DNA from: CAVVKW01 sp963749035
GTDB lineage: Bacteria > Verrucomicrobiota > Verrucomicrobiia > Chthoniobacterales > JAATET01
Length of the DNA: 64,000 nt
Assembly (NCBI GenBank): GCA_963749035.1
Contig: CAVVKW010000002.1
Span: 1,054,001 to 1,118,000, forward strand
Direction: 5' to 3'
Under the pieces are notes generated by a model. That model saw only the letters and a program-made list of their open reading frames with translations, did not search any database and had not been told where the DNA came from. How positions within the stretch are numbered: position 1 is the first letter of the stretch; every line of letters starts with the position of its first letter. Both the position numbers and the translations under genes were made by a program. Shown here piece after piece: positions 1 through 8,511 of this stretch.

Positions 1-1
1 A

Positions 2-997
2 TCGGTCAAAATCGCGTGCTCCGACGTTCTCAGCACGAACGTTCCGCGGATCCGTTTGAGCCGACTGCGCGAATGGCTGCCCGATTCAATTTCCGACGCA
101 CCGGACCTTCCGGAATGGGTGACGCTGCCGGTCGCAAAAGTCGCGTTGGCTTATCAACCCGAAACCCGCCGCGAGGAAATCGCGCCGCCCGAGGGGTCGA
201 CCGCCGAGACCGAATCGACGACGCCAGGCCCCCCAAAAGATTTAAGTTCCAAAGAATCGACATCCGGCTCGACGTCGGAAGCCGTCCGGCGCCCTTCTGG
301 TTGGAAACGGATTCTGAAGCCGGTGCTCGGACCCTCCGCCGAGGAACTCCAAGCCCGCCATCGCGAGCTCCGCGGAGGCGGATCGACCGCGCCCCCTGGG
401 CAACCAACGAAGTCCGAGTCGACCGATCCAAAAAAGCCTGAGTCGGAAGTTGAAGGCGCGGCGAAGCCTGCGGTCACGCAATCAGCCCCGTCCGCTCCGA
501 CGAGTTCTGTCGCGACCGAACCCAGGCCCGTCGCGGAGACCGCGTCCGCGCCTCCACCAGCCACCCTCATCCCGGCCCGAGTGCCGGAACTCCCGAATCT
601 CGCTCTCTTCCAGGAGCTTTTCCACACGGACGAGTCGTTGGACTTGCAAGGCATCGCCGATTACGCGGGTCGGTTGCCCGGTCTGGACGGGTTCGCGATG
701 TCGATCGGCGACGATTTCCGTTGCTCCGAGAATCTCCCGGGTGAGGGCTTCAATCCTCGCGAAATTCGGGATCGGATGTTGACCGTTCTCGAGTCAGCAC
801 CCACGGACCTCGGCGGACGGGGGTCGGTTCACACCGCCACCCTCACCCTTTATTTCGAGCGGGGACCGATCAGCATTTTGCGAAACGGATCGTCCAGCGT
901 CGTTGTCGCTCATGCCGGGCAAGCTTTTCGGCCGGGGATTCGCCAGCTCCTGGCGAAAGTTTTGGAAACGCTCGAGAGCTCACGGGCGCGCTCCTAG
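2..997 (+). CDS. Roadblock/LC7-like protein, 5' end outside window
   Basis: The reading frame is open from base 2 with no stop, so the true start probably lies upstream; the first in-window start is a TTG at 56. The visible part has three sections. A short N-terminal stretch contains two similar segments (IRLSRLREWLPDS and VTLPVAKVALAY). A long linker of about 130 residues is rich in Ser, Pro, Glu and Thr. The C-terminal domain of about 125 residues begins near LFQELFHTDESLDLQGIAD and contains YAGRLPGLDGFAMSIGDD, which looks like the roadblock/LC7 fold seen in MglB-type regulators. The function is unknown. By analogy it may bind a small GTPase or act as a scaffold, but no GTPase gene is visible nearby. 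It converges on the rlpA-like gene with an 18 bp gap. Confidence 0.6.
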   Translation, partial: SVKIACSDVLSTNVPRIRLSRLREWLPDSISDAPDLPEWVTLPVAKVALAYQPETRREEIAPPEGSTAETESTTPGPPKDLSSKESTSGSTSEAVRRPSGWKRILKPVLGPSAEELQARHRELRGGGSTAPPGQPTKSESTDPKKPESEVEGAAKPAVTQSAPSAPTSSVATEPRPVAETASAPPPATLIPARVPELPNLALFQELFHTDESLDLQGIADYAGRLPGLDGFAMSIGDDFRCSENLPGEGFNPREIRDRMLTVLESAPTDLGGRGSVHTATLTLYFERGPISILRNGSSSVVVAHAGQAFRPGIRQLLAKVLETLESSRARS

Positions 998-1014
998 CCT
1001 CTGCGAGCCGGAGT

Positions 1015-1482
1015 TTACCGCCGGATCTTGTAACGACCGTCTCCCACGCTCAGAACCTCGATTTCCACTCGCGTGAGGCCCTGATCGTAAAAGCCGAGCT
1101 TCTTGGCAACCGGCGCGGTCACGTCGAAAATTCGACCTTTGATGAAGGGTCCGCGGTCGCTCACCCGGACGACCGCCTTTCGACCGTTCTCCAGGTTGGT
1201 CACTCGCACGACGCATGGGAGCGGCAGAGTCTTGTGAGCGGACGTCTTGGTGCCGGGGCGAAGCTTTTCACCGATGGCGGTCTTGCTCGGGAAGAGCAGA
1301 TTTCCTTCGGAATAGTGCGAAGCAATCCCCCGCTCGCGGAAGCCGATGGCTTCCTTTGGCGACATCGGGTAGTAGCGCACACCTCGGACGGTGTAGGGTT
1401 TGTGTTTGTATCCGCGATAGCTCGGCGTTGAGCAACCCGCCACGAGGAGTGCTGCCGAAAGGAGGATGATGATCTGTCGCAC
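1015..1482 (-). CDS. rlpA: RlpA-family septal ring lytic transglycosylase lipoprotein
   Basis: This small outer-membrane lipoprotein has a double-psi beta-barrel domain of the RlpA family, which cleaves peptidoglycan strands lacking stem peptides. I chose the GTG start at 1482 because it gives a clean lipoprotein signal (RQIIILLSAALLVAGC) with the lipobox Cys at residue 17. The longer frame to 1566 adds a hydrophilic leader. The barrel is recognisable from GIASHYSEG near residue 51, from TAIGEKLRPG, and from the hallmark VRVSDRGPFIKGRIFDVT followed by a Lys-Lys-Leu-Gly helix. There is no C-terminal SPOR domain, so this is the short form of the family at 155 aa. Confidence 0.88.
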   Translation of the reverse strand: MRQIIILLSAALLVAGCSTPSYRGYKHKPYTVRGVRYYPMSPKEAIGFRERGIASHYSEGNLLFPSKTAIGEKLRPGTKTSAHKTLPLPCVVRVTNLENGRKAVVRVSDRGPFIKGRIFDVTAPVAKKLGFYDQGLTRVEIEVLSVGDGRYKIRR

Positions 1483-1595
1483 GGTCCGACAAATATCTGG
1501 CTGAGCCGGAGGTCTCAACCCATCAGTTAGGCGACGTCCGGAAAAATTCTCGAATCCCTTCGCCAAGGCGCGCTGGCCTCCCCTACCATCCTCCG

Positions 1596-2078
1596 ATGCA
1601 AATTTCCAAGAACAAGGTTGTCAGCATCGATTACACCCTCACCAACGACAAGTCCGAGACGCTTGATACTTCGAAGGGGCGGGAGCCTCTGGCCTTCCTT
1701 CACGGTTCCGGTCAGCTCATCCCCGGGTTGGAGCGGGAACTCGAAGGCCGTGCGGCCGGCGATTCCCTTAAGGTCTCGATCGAGCCGGCCGACGCCTACG
1801 GCGAGCGAGATGATTCGAAAACGGTGAAGGTTCCGCGCGAGCAGATTCAGGGAGCTGATGAACTGACTCCCGGAACACAACTTCGAGCCAGCGGTCCTCA
1901 GGGTGAGCAAATTCTTACCGTCCAGGAAGTTGGAGAGACCGAAGTGACCGTCGACGCAAACCATCCGCTCGCTGGGGAGCGTCTTCATTTCGACGTCGAC
2001 ATTCGGGACGTTCGGGAAGCCACGGCGGAAGAGCTCTCGCACGGCCACGCCCACGGCGTCGGTGGTCACCAACACTAA
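1596..2078 (+). CDS. slyD: FKBP-type peptidyl-prolyl isomerase, SlyD-like
   Basis: This is a cytoplasmic prolyl isomerase and chaperone. At 160 aa it has the SlyD layout: an FKBP half-domain at each end (VSIDYTLTND at the N-terminus and the LIPGLERELEGRAAGD loop) with the insert-in-flap chaperone domain between about residues 70 and 125. The C-terminus is His-rich (SHGHAHGVGGHQH). In the SlyD family such tails bind nickel or other metals. It stands alone, divergent from the rlpA-like gene. The gap to the next gene (2079-2211) holds no clear element. Confidence 0.9.
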   Translation: MQISKNKVVSIDYTLTNDKSETLDTSKGREPLAFLHGSGQLIPGLERELEGRAAGDSLKVSIEPADAYGERDDSKTVKVPREQIQGADELTPGTQLRASGPQGEQILTVQEVGETEVTVDANHPLAGERLHFDVDIRDVREATAEELSHGHAHGVGGHQH

Positions 2079-2211
2079 GCTACCGAAGCGCGGGCGGATC
2101 GGCGCCGCCTTCCCCGGCACCCCCGTCGTTCGCGGTAGTTAGGCAAACGGTCGTCTCACTGCGTAAAACGTTCTCGACGGAGGATTTGCGAGTTGGCATC
2201 ATCCGCACACC

Positions 2212-3201
2212 ATGCGGAAGGCCCTCTCGTCGCTAGTTGCAACGCTCGCGTTATCGATCTTCCCCGGCTGCGACCAGGTTTCTCCGTCCGGGAAGCCTCT
2301 GCGAATCGGGATCGAGACGTGGGCGGGTTACGGCTTCGCGTATCTTGCTCAGGACAAGGGATTTTACGAGAAACATGGCGTCGAGGTCGAGCTCGTCTTT
2401 GCGGAGGATAGCGAGACTTCCCGCGAACGCTTTGCGCATCGTGAGATCGAGGGTTGGTTCGACGTTCTCCCAGAAGCCGTGACCGGCCATGCGAGCGGGA
2501 TCCCGGCTCGCGTCGTCTGGGTGGTCGACTACTCGGACTCGGCGGATGTCCTCGTTGGCGAAGCCGCGATTACCAACGTGAAAGATCTCGCCGGTAAGAA
2601 GATCGGTATCGAAGGGGTGAATACGTTCTCCCACATGTTTGCGATCGAGTTACTCGGCAAGCACGGAGTGCCCGAGGAGATGATCCAATTCGAAATCGTG
2701 AACCCGATGGACGTGCACGAAGCGCTCGAAGAGGGAAAGATCGCCGCTGGCCACACGTGGGAACCCATCACCACGGACGCCCTCGCCAGTGGCTATCACG
2801 TCATTGGTAAAGCGGGAGAGATTCCCGGATGCATCACGGACGTTTTGTTCATGAACCCGACCGCAATCGCCGAGCGCCCGGAAGAAATCCAAGCGGTCGT
2901 GGCGGCTTTGGCTGAGGCTGTCGATTACTGGAAGGCGAATCCGGCTGAGTCTCTCGAGATCATGGCCGCACACGAGAAAATGACAGCGGAGCAACTCGCC
3001 GCCGATCTTGGCGGGCTCCACATTCTCGATCGTGCGGACAACCGAGACGCCATGTTGTCGAAGGGCTCCCAGAATTGCGTCTATCGCGCGACGAGCCGAA
3101 TCATCGACTTCTTTTCTGACCGTGGGCAGCTTGTCAGTCGACCCGAAGCTGACCAGCTTATCGAGCCGCGCTTTGTGCGCGCGCTCACTGCCCCGCAGTG
3201 A
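2212..3201 (+). CDS. NMT1/TauA-type substrate-binding protein, probably a sensor partner
   Basis: This is a periplasmic solute-binding protein of the NMT1/THI5/TauA type. It has a signal sequence with a Cys at residue 20 (SIFPGCDQ), which suggests a lipoprotein although the lipobox is weak. The fold markers are LRIGIETWAGYGFAYLAQDK near residue 29, DLAGKKIGIEGV, and the hinge near GHTWEP. No permease or ATPase follows. The stop instead overlaps the GTG start of a hybrid histidine kinase (GTGA, 3198-3201). This arrangement implies that the protein presents a ligand to the sensor kinase rather than feeding a transporter. The ligand cannot be told from sequence. Members of this fold bind aromatic amines, taurine, pyrimidines and sulfonates. 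Confidence 0.85.
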   Translation: MRKALSSLVATLALSIFPGCDQVSPSGKPLRIGIETWAGYGFAYLAQDKGFYEKHGVEVELVFAEDSETSRERFAHREIEGWFDVLPEAVTGHASGIPARVVWVVDYSDSADVLVGEAAITNVKDLAGKKIGIEGVNTFSHMFAIELLGKHGVPEEMIQFEIVNPMDVHEALEEGKIAAGHTWEPITTDALASGYHVIGKAGEIPGCITDVLFMNPTAIAERPEEIQAVVAALAEAVDYWKANPAESLEIMAAHEKMTAEQLAADLGGLHILDRADNRDAMLSKGSQNCVYRATSRIIDFFSDRGQLVSRPEADQLIEPRFVRALTAPQ

Positions 3202-5483
3202 AGTTTGCACTCCGACTGTCGCTGACATTTACCATTCTTGTCGCCAGTGGGATTCTGCTCATTTCCTTCGTCGCTTGGTCGACGACGATCCGGCTGCTCA
3301 AAAGCGAAATATCCGCGAACTTCGAAGTCTCGGCTTTGCGGACGATGCAGCAGATCGACAGCTTCTTCCTCGCTCGGCAGCAGAACATCGAAATCATCGC
3401 CAACGATTCGGTCATCACTTCACCAGAATCCACGCCCGCAGAGATCACGCGTCGACTGATCCAGTATCGGAACCACCTGCAGGTTTACACCTCGCTGTCG
3501 TATTTCGATACGGAGCGCGTCCGGATCTCCGATACGGCCGGCCTCAAACTCGGGGAGAAGGATCAGTCGACCCAATACTGGACTTCCGTTCTGTCCGGCA
3601 AAGTCAGCGCGGGCGAAGAATACGCCTACGCCCCGGACGTGCGGACCGATGTCATCTACTTCGCAGCTCCGGTTTGGGGTCCAGACGACATCATGCTCGG
3701 CGCGGTTGTCGCCCGAATGCCGCTCGCGGTTCTCCATTCGATCGTTTCCCAGGTCCGACCGATCTCTGGTGCTGGCGCTGACACCGGCTCAGTCCGCACG
3801 GATCTTGTTACGGCGGACGGTCGGCTCCTCTACTCGAGTCACGCTCTCCCTGATAAAATCCTGAAGCCGGTTCCTGGCTGGGACCCATTGGATGCCGCGT
3901 CCAGCGGGCGGGCCGTGGCTGAAATCGACCGCGAGGGTCCGATCGGTCAGGACGACATCAGCGTTGTCGTGCGCGACCGCGGCTTCCTCGATTTTCTTGG
4001 CAACGGTTGGTCTTTGATCGTCTCCGTCCCGGAAGACGTAGCGTTCGAACCAGCCGCTGCGTTGCGACGAACGCTCCTCGGACTTGTCGCCGCGGTTTTG
4101 ATCGTCGCCGTCGTCGTAGCGATAAGAACTGCCAACAATTTCTCGCGCCCGGTGATGAGGCTGGCCGACGAAATGTCTCTTCACGCCAACGATTCCCTGA
4201 AGCCTGAGCCTCTGCCGGGGCACGACCGCAAGGACGAGATCGGCACGCTCATCCGGGGGTATCATGATCTTCGCACCCGTGTGCACTCGGATAGTGCCGA
4301 CATTCTCGCCGCGAAAACCGAGGCCGAACGGGCGAACCGAGCCAAATCGGAATTTCTAGCCGCGATGAGTCACGAAATCCGGACTCCCCTCAACGGAGTG
4401 ATCGGGTTTTCCAACCTTCTTCTCGGCACGGACTTGAACGAGCAGCAACGAGACTTCGCTTCATCGTCCGCCGATAGCGCGGAGGCGTTGCTCGATATCG
4501 TCAACGACGTTCTCGATTTCTCAAAGATCGAAGCCGGTCGGCTCGACCTCGAAAACGCCCCCTTCGATCTGCGAGAGACCGTTCGTCGATGCACGGAGGT
4601 AGTCCGTCCAGCCGCTGACATCAAAGGGCTGAGCCTCCGCCACGAGATCTCGCCGGAGTTGCCAAAACGGATTGTCGGTGACGTCACGAGATTCCGGCAG
4701 ATCGCGACAAACCTCTTGAGCAATGCCGTTAAATTTACGGTGCAAGGATCCGTGACGATCCGCGTTGATCCTACCGATGACCCCGACGAGTCGCTGCTTC
4801 TTCGCGTGACGGATACCGGGATCGGGCTGACTCCAGAGCAAAAAGAACGGGTCTTCGATTCATTCACCCAGGCCGATGCCAGCACGAACCGACGTTTCGG
4901 CGGGACCGGCCTTGGTCTGGCGATCGCCCACCACCTCGTCGATCTGATGGGCGGAACCATCAGCGTTGAAAGTACGCCCGAAAGCGGCAGCACCTTCACC
5001 GTTCGACTGCCATTGGAGATCTCAGACGAGATTCCGAGTGCTGAAACGACCGATGGAGCGGTGCCCCGCATCCCCGAGCCGATTGCCGAGAATCTCTTCA
5101 TACTTCTGGCTGAGGACAACGCCACCAACCAACGGCTTTGTCAGGCCATGCTCGGGCGTATCGGGACGGCTGCTCAAGTGGTGGACGACGGCCAAGGTGC
5201 GATCGACGCGCTCGATGCGCGACACTACGACGTCATTCTCATGGACGTTCAGATGCCCGGTGTAGATGGCCTCGAAGCGACTGAAATCATCCGGCGCGAT
5301 CGGCCGGCCCATCGCCAGCCGTGGATCATCGCGGTGACGGCGCACGCGACGGACGCCGACCGCTTGCGGTGTCTCGAGGCGGGTATGAACGACTATCTCA
5401 CCAAGCCGCTGCGGATGGAGCGGCTCGCCGCGGCTCTGTCGCGCGCCATCGATGGGCGAGAAGATTTATCCATCCACTCCTGA
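3198..5483 (+). CDS. Hybrid sensor histidine kinase with periplasmic sensor and receiver
   Basis: This is a membrane-bound two-component hybrid kinase of 761 aa. A first membrane helix (about 10-30) precedes a dCache-like periplasmic sensor (about 35-285). A second helix (about 290-312, LLGLVAAVLIVAVVVAI) is followed by a HAMP-like linker and a short coiled coil. The HisKA box is MSHEIRTPLNGVIGFS with the phospho-accepting His. The ATPase domain has G1 DTGIGLT and G2 GGTGLGLAI motifs. The C-terminal receiver has acidic EDN, the phospho-Asp in LMDVQMPGVDG and the Lys in LTKPL. It starts with GTG inside the stop of the binding protein, so the two are translationally coupled. The output partner, perhaps an Hpt protein, is not in the window. 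Confidence 0.92.
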   Translation: MKFALRLSLTFTILVASGILLISFVAWSTTIRLLKSEISANFEVSALRTMQQIDSFFLARQQNIEIIANDSVITSPESTPAEITRRLIQYRNHLQVYTSLSYFDTERVRISDTAGLKLGEKDQSTQYWTSVLSGKVSAGEEYAYAPDVRTDVIYFAAPVWGPDDIMLGAVVARMPLAVLHSIVSQVRPISGAGADTGSVRTDLVTADGRLLYSSHALPDKILKPVPGWDPLDAASSGRAVAEIDREGPIGQDDISVVVRDRGFLDFLGNGWSLIVSVPEDVAFEPAAALRRTLLGLVAAVLIVAVVVAIRTANNFSRPVMRLADEMSLHANDSLKPEPLPGHDRKDEIGTLIRGYHDLRTRVHSDSADILAAKTEAERANRAKSEFLAAMSHEIRTPLNGVIGFSNLLLGTDLNEQQRDFASSSADSAEALLDIVNDVLDFSKIEAGRLDLENAPFDLRETVRRCTEVVRPAADIKGLSLRHEISPELPKRIVGDVTRFRQIATNLLSNAVKFTVQGSVTIRVDPTDDPDESLLLRVTDTGIGLTPEQKERVFDSFTQADASTNRRFGGTGLGLAIAHHLVDLMGGTISVESTPESGSTFTVRLPLEISDEIPSAETTDGAVPRIPEPIAENLFILLAEDNATNQRLCQAMLGRIGTAAQVVDDGQGAIDALDARHYDVILMDVQMPGVDGLEATEIIRRDRPAHRQPWIIAVTAHATDADRLRCLEAGMNDYLTKPLRMERLAAALSRAIDGREDLSIHS

Positions 5484-5508
5484 TCGGATCGCCGTAATCC
5501 TCATTGAT

Positions 5509-5952
5509 ATGAAAATGAAAACTCTCCGCAACCTGTCCGCTCTCGCTGCACTCGGTCTGCTCCCGCTTTCCGTCCAAGCTGATTCGGACAATGCCACTAG
5601 CATCACCACTGAAGCTGCCGTCGACGCGAATGATGCGACGACCGCTACCGTGGGCGACGGAACGTCAGCGACCGGCGACGGCGACACGAAGATGAACGAC
5701 ATCGACGTGAACGTGGACGATCCGACATCGGCTGCCGAAGCCAAGCCAACCTTGACCAACCCGAGCGTCAGCGCCGGTACTGGCCGCGGCTCCGCGACGA
5801 ATACTGGCAGCGGAACCGGCATCCGCCCCGAGGGCGATAACACCGGGGACCCGGACGAAAAGACGGATCCAAGCGTGAGTGCCAGCAAGAGCATGGGTAG
5901 TGCCACGAATACCGGTAGCGGTGTTGATGCCGATACGGAACTCGACGAATAA
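5509..5952 (+). CDS. Small secreted low-complexity acidic protein
   Basis: I do not recognise this gene. From the ATG at 5509 it encodes 147 aa with a clear signal peptide (KTLRNLSALAALGLLPLSVQA, cleavage after AQA/VQA). The mature chain is made almost entirely of Asp, Thr, Ser, Asn, Gly and Ala, with no Cys or aromatic residues. Two related segments (NPSVSAGTGRGSATNTGSGT and DPSVSASKSMGSATNTGSGV) show internal duplication. The acidic repetitive make-up suggests a disordered envelope or matrix protein, but no function can be assigned. A longer in-frame start at 5452 overlaps the kinase gene and would bury the signal peptide, so I rejected it. A strong terminator follows. Confidence 0.7.
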   Translation: MKMKTLRNLSALAALGLLPLSVQADSDNATSITTEAAVDANDATTATVGDGTSATGDGDTKMNDIDVNVDDPTSAAEAKPTLTNPSVSAGTGRGSATNTGSGTGIRPEGDNTGDPDEKTDPSVSASKSMGSATNTGSGVDADTELDE

Positions 5953-5961
5953 CGACTAGCT

Positions 5962-6017
5962 AAAAGACTTGATAGTCTTTCGACGGGTCGGCCCTTTTGG
6001 GTCGGCCCGTTTTGTTT
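5962..6017 (+). terminator. Tandem hairpins with T-tract, intrinsic terminator
   Basis: Two stem-loops follow the small secreted protein. The first (5963-5980) has 7 bp arms AAAGACT/AGTCTTT. The second (5984-6009) has 11 bp arms CGGGTCGGCCC/GGGTCGGCCCG around a TTTT loop, including two G-U pairs, and is followed by TTTTGTTT. The second is a classical Rho-independent terminator. It closes the sensor-kinase/secreted-protein unit before the convergent aldo/keto reductase gene. Confidence 0.85.
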
Positions 6018-6068
6018 CTACCAACAACTTATCCGGATCGAAATTCCGGTGAGACAGCTTCCATGGGC

Positions 6069-7088
6069 TCAAGCGAGGCCCTTGTAGAGGTGGGCATCTC
6101 CATCACGGTAGCTCATCCAACGACGGTAGGGCTCGAAGTTTTGCGACTCGGCCGCAGGCTTCGCGCGGTCTTCGAGGGCAACCATCTTGGCGGGATCCAT
6201 GGCCGAGAAATTCATCGCAATTCGGGCGTTTGCTCGGAGCTGTGCCGCCGTTTCGGTGCCAGTGACCAGCGTTGCGATCGGGTGGGAGAGCGCGTAGTCC
6301 AACCCTTCGTTCAGCGAGAAGACATCCTTTTCAACCGGTGCGTAGTTGCCGCCGAGTGTCTTCATTGCCAGCGGTGCGATGTTCTGTTTGATCAACTCGG
6401 GAAGAACGCGGCGGACGAACGCGTTCGAATTTGCTTCGATAGGAGAAATGGGGAGTTGGCACGCGTCAAATTCGTATCCTTCGCTCAACACCGCCAAGTG
6501 GACGTCTGGGTTCGTGTGCCCAGTGAACCCCACGTATCTCACCCGCCCGTCGCGTTTCGCCTCGGTTAAAGCCTCGACCACTCCCCCTTTTTCGAACCCG
6601 AGTTTCACCTGCTCTTGAGTGGCCACGGCGTGCCATTGCCAGAGATCCAGATGATCCGTCTTCAAGCGCTCGAGCGATTCGTCGAGCATTCGCATCGCGG
6701 TATCGTAATCGGCCGAGTCATGGGTGCAGACTTTGGTCATCAGAAAGACCTGGTCACGCCGACCTTCGATCAGCCGCCCCATAAGCTTCTCCGACTCGCC
6801 TTTGTGATAATCCCAGGCGTTGTCAAAAAAGTTGACGCCCATCTCCAAGGCAGCATCGACCAATTTCGCAGCTTCCTTGTCGCTTGCGACCCGGAGCGCG
6901 TGCCCGCCCAGAGCGAGGGAGGAAACTTCGAGATCATGTTTCCCGAACTTCCGCTTGGGGACGACGACCTTCCCTTCCTGCTCGGCGAACAACCGGCGGC
7001 TCCCCGCCCCGCCGACCGCCAGCCCAGCCGTCACCAATCCCAACTTCCGCAAAAACTCCCGCCGCTCGTAGTTCGTCTGCTCAGCCAT
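6069..7088 (-). CDS. Aldo/keto reductase with twin-arginine leader
   Basis: This is an NAD(P)H-dependent oxidoreductase of the aldo/keto reductase superfamily, 339 aa from the ATG at 7088. The N-terminus carries a twin-arginine-like signal (ERREFLRKLGLVTAGLAVGG), so the folded enzyme is probably exported. The barrel starts near KRKFGKHDLEVSSLALGGH. The catalytic region includes FFDNAWDYHKG, where the usual Asp and Tyr can be read, and DLWQWHAV in place of the common active-site His segment. Export of such reductases is frequent in Planctomycetes/Verrucomicrobia genomes with surface sugar metabolism. The substrate is unknown. The start 48 bases further upstream would place 16 residues before the Tat motif and is less likely. 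Confidence 0.88.
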   Translation of the reverse strand: MAEQTNYERREFLRKLGLVTAGLAVGGAGSRRLFAEQEGKVVVPKRKFGKHDLEVSSLALGGHALRVASDKEAAKLVDAALEMGVNFFDNAWDYHKGESEKLMGRLIEGRRDQVFLMTKVCTHDSADYDTAMRMLDESLERLKTDHLDLWQWHAVATQEQVKLGFEKGGVVEALTEAKRDGRVRYVGFTGHTNPDVHLAVLSEGYEFDACQLPISPIEANSNAFVRRVLPELIKQNIAPLAMKTLGGNYAPVEKDVFSLNEGLDYALSHPIATLVTGTETAAQLRANARIAMNFSAMDPAKMVALEDRAKPAAESQNFEPYRRWMSYRDGDAHLYKGLA

Positions 7089-7164
7089 GCCCGCAAACTG
7101 ACCGTCAATGGGTGTAGGCGCAACCGGAACTTCCACCGGCGTCCGGATGGGCTACGGGGAGGCT

Positions 7165-8511
7165 TCAGAAAAACCAACCAACCGCTTTGGCGTCGACGAC
7201 CGCAATCTCGGGATCTTCGTTCACTCTTAAAAATGCACGGTCGCCAGCGACTTTGCCGACGACGACGCGCTGAACCGGGTAACGTCCCGACCGTGATTCC
7301 GGAGTGTTTTCCGAAAGCCAGGCGTCAAAGTGAATTTCACCGACCGGCGACGAAAACCCCTGCTTCTCCAGCTCAGCTGATGACGCTGGCAGGTAATCCA
7401 AAACCTCAGCTTCGGTCAGCCAGGCGACACGCTGCGCGATGTCAGCCTCGGAGAAAGTTTCGCCGTCCATCTCCCAACCCGTCTCGGTCCGGGTCAGCTC
7501 GCGCTTCGTGTCATCGCCCTCGACGCGAATCCGATCGATCGTGTCGAGATTAACATCGGTCAGTCGACGGTCGCGCAGATCCCCGGGAGTCACCTGGAGA
7601 TGTTCCCACACGACGGCCGGCAACTCATAAACGCTGTCCCGCGCGGTGGATTGCACGATCACCGCGGCACCATCGTCCGTCGCGGCGCCGAATCTCAGAG
7701 CCAGTGGCCGTTTCTGACCGTTCACGTAAAAAATCAGTTCGGCGCGCGGCTCACTCAGCCCGAATGCACTCAGGTCGTCTGACTCATCAGCGATGAATTC
7801 CTGGATTCGGGCTCTCAAGATTGGAGTCAGGAACGCCTCCACGCGTTCTCGATCGGCGCGCGCGCGAAGGGGGCGGATCAGTTCCCAACCGCGAGCCCCG
7901 CGCTCGAGCTTGATCTCACCCTTCTCGGTGCGGACGACGAAACGATCAATTTCGGCCGGAGAAATCGACATCAAAGCCGGGTCACGAAATTCCCGCGCCG
8001 GTCGAAACGCGAGACCGACCACGTCATCGCTGACCACCGAAACCTCCCGGGAATCTGCCCGTCGCACGTACACCCTCCCGTCACCAACGGCCTCCTTGCC
8101 GAAGAGCAATCGCTGTCGCTCAGCACCGTCGATCAAGATTTCGATTTCGCTCTTCGTTTCGTCCAACCCGAAGTCATCCAATTCCAGTCCGCGGTCAAAC
8201 TCCGCCGCCTCCACGCGATCCAGCACCTTCAGAGTCGCCAAGGCGTTCACCAGTTTGATCACCGCCTCGGCGGACGCGCGATCCTTTGGCATCGGACCCA
8301 CCCGCCACCCGTCCACCTTACGCGTCAACTCGACGACGACGTCGCCAGTGACGATCCGCACGCTCGAAACCGCGCCAGGGTTGAAATTCAGAACAAAATT
8401 CATCCCGAGCTCCTTCTCGCGCGAACTCGTCAATCGCGGCTCGACGACAAAAACAAAGATCCCCGCCGCTAGCGCCAAAACCAGAAGCAGCCAGGTTCCC
8501 CAGCGGCTCAT
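7165..8511 (-). CDS. DUF4340 protein of the gliding-type ABC cluster
   Basis: The product has 448 aa, with an N-terminal membrane anchor (TWLLLVLALAAGIFVFVVEP) and a large periplasmic part built of repeated DUF4340 units. Each unit is recognisable by the pattern of a short Lys/Arg-rich beta hairpin with Trp (VDGWRVGPM, ARGWELIRPL, ETGWEMDGETF). The gene is last in an operon of ATPase, permease, GldG-like protein and this gene. The ATG at 8511 overlaps the GldG-like stop by 4 bp. The family is regularly found after GldG-like genes. It probably works at the outer face of the same complex, but its biochemical role is unknown. Confidence 0.82.
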   Translation of the reverse strand: MSRWGTWLLLVLALAAGIFVFVVEPRLTSSREKELGMNFVLNFNPGAVSSVRIVTGDVVVELTRKVDGWRVGPMPKDRASAEAVIKLVNALATLKVLDRVEAAEFDRGLELDDFGLDETKSEIEILIDGAERQRLLFGKEAVGDGRVYVRRADSREVSVVSDDVVGLAFRPAREFRDPALMSISPAEIDRFVVRTEKGEIKLERGARGWELIRPLRARADRERVEAFLTPILRARIQEFIADESDDLSAFGLSEPRAELIFYVNGQKRPLALRFGAATDDGAAVIVQSTARDSVYELPAVVWEHLQVTPGDLRDRRLTDVNLDTIDRIRVEGDDTKRELTRTETGWEMDGETFSEADIAQRVAWLTEAEVLDYLPASSAELEKQGFSSPVGEIHFDAWLSENTPESRSGRYPVQRVVVGKVAGDRAFLRVNEDPEIAVVDAKAVGWFF

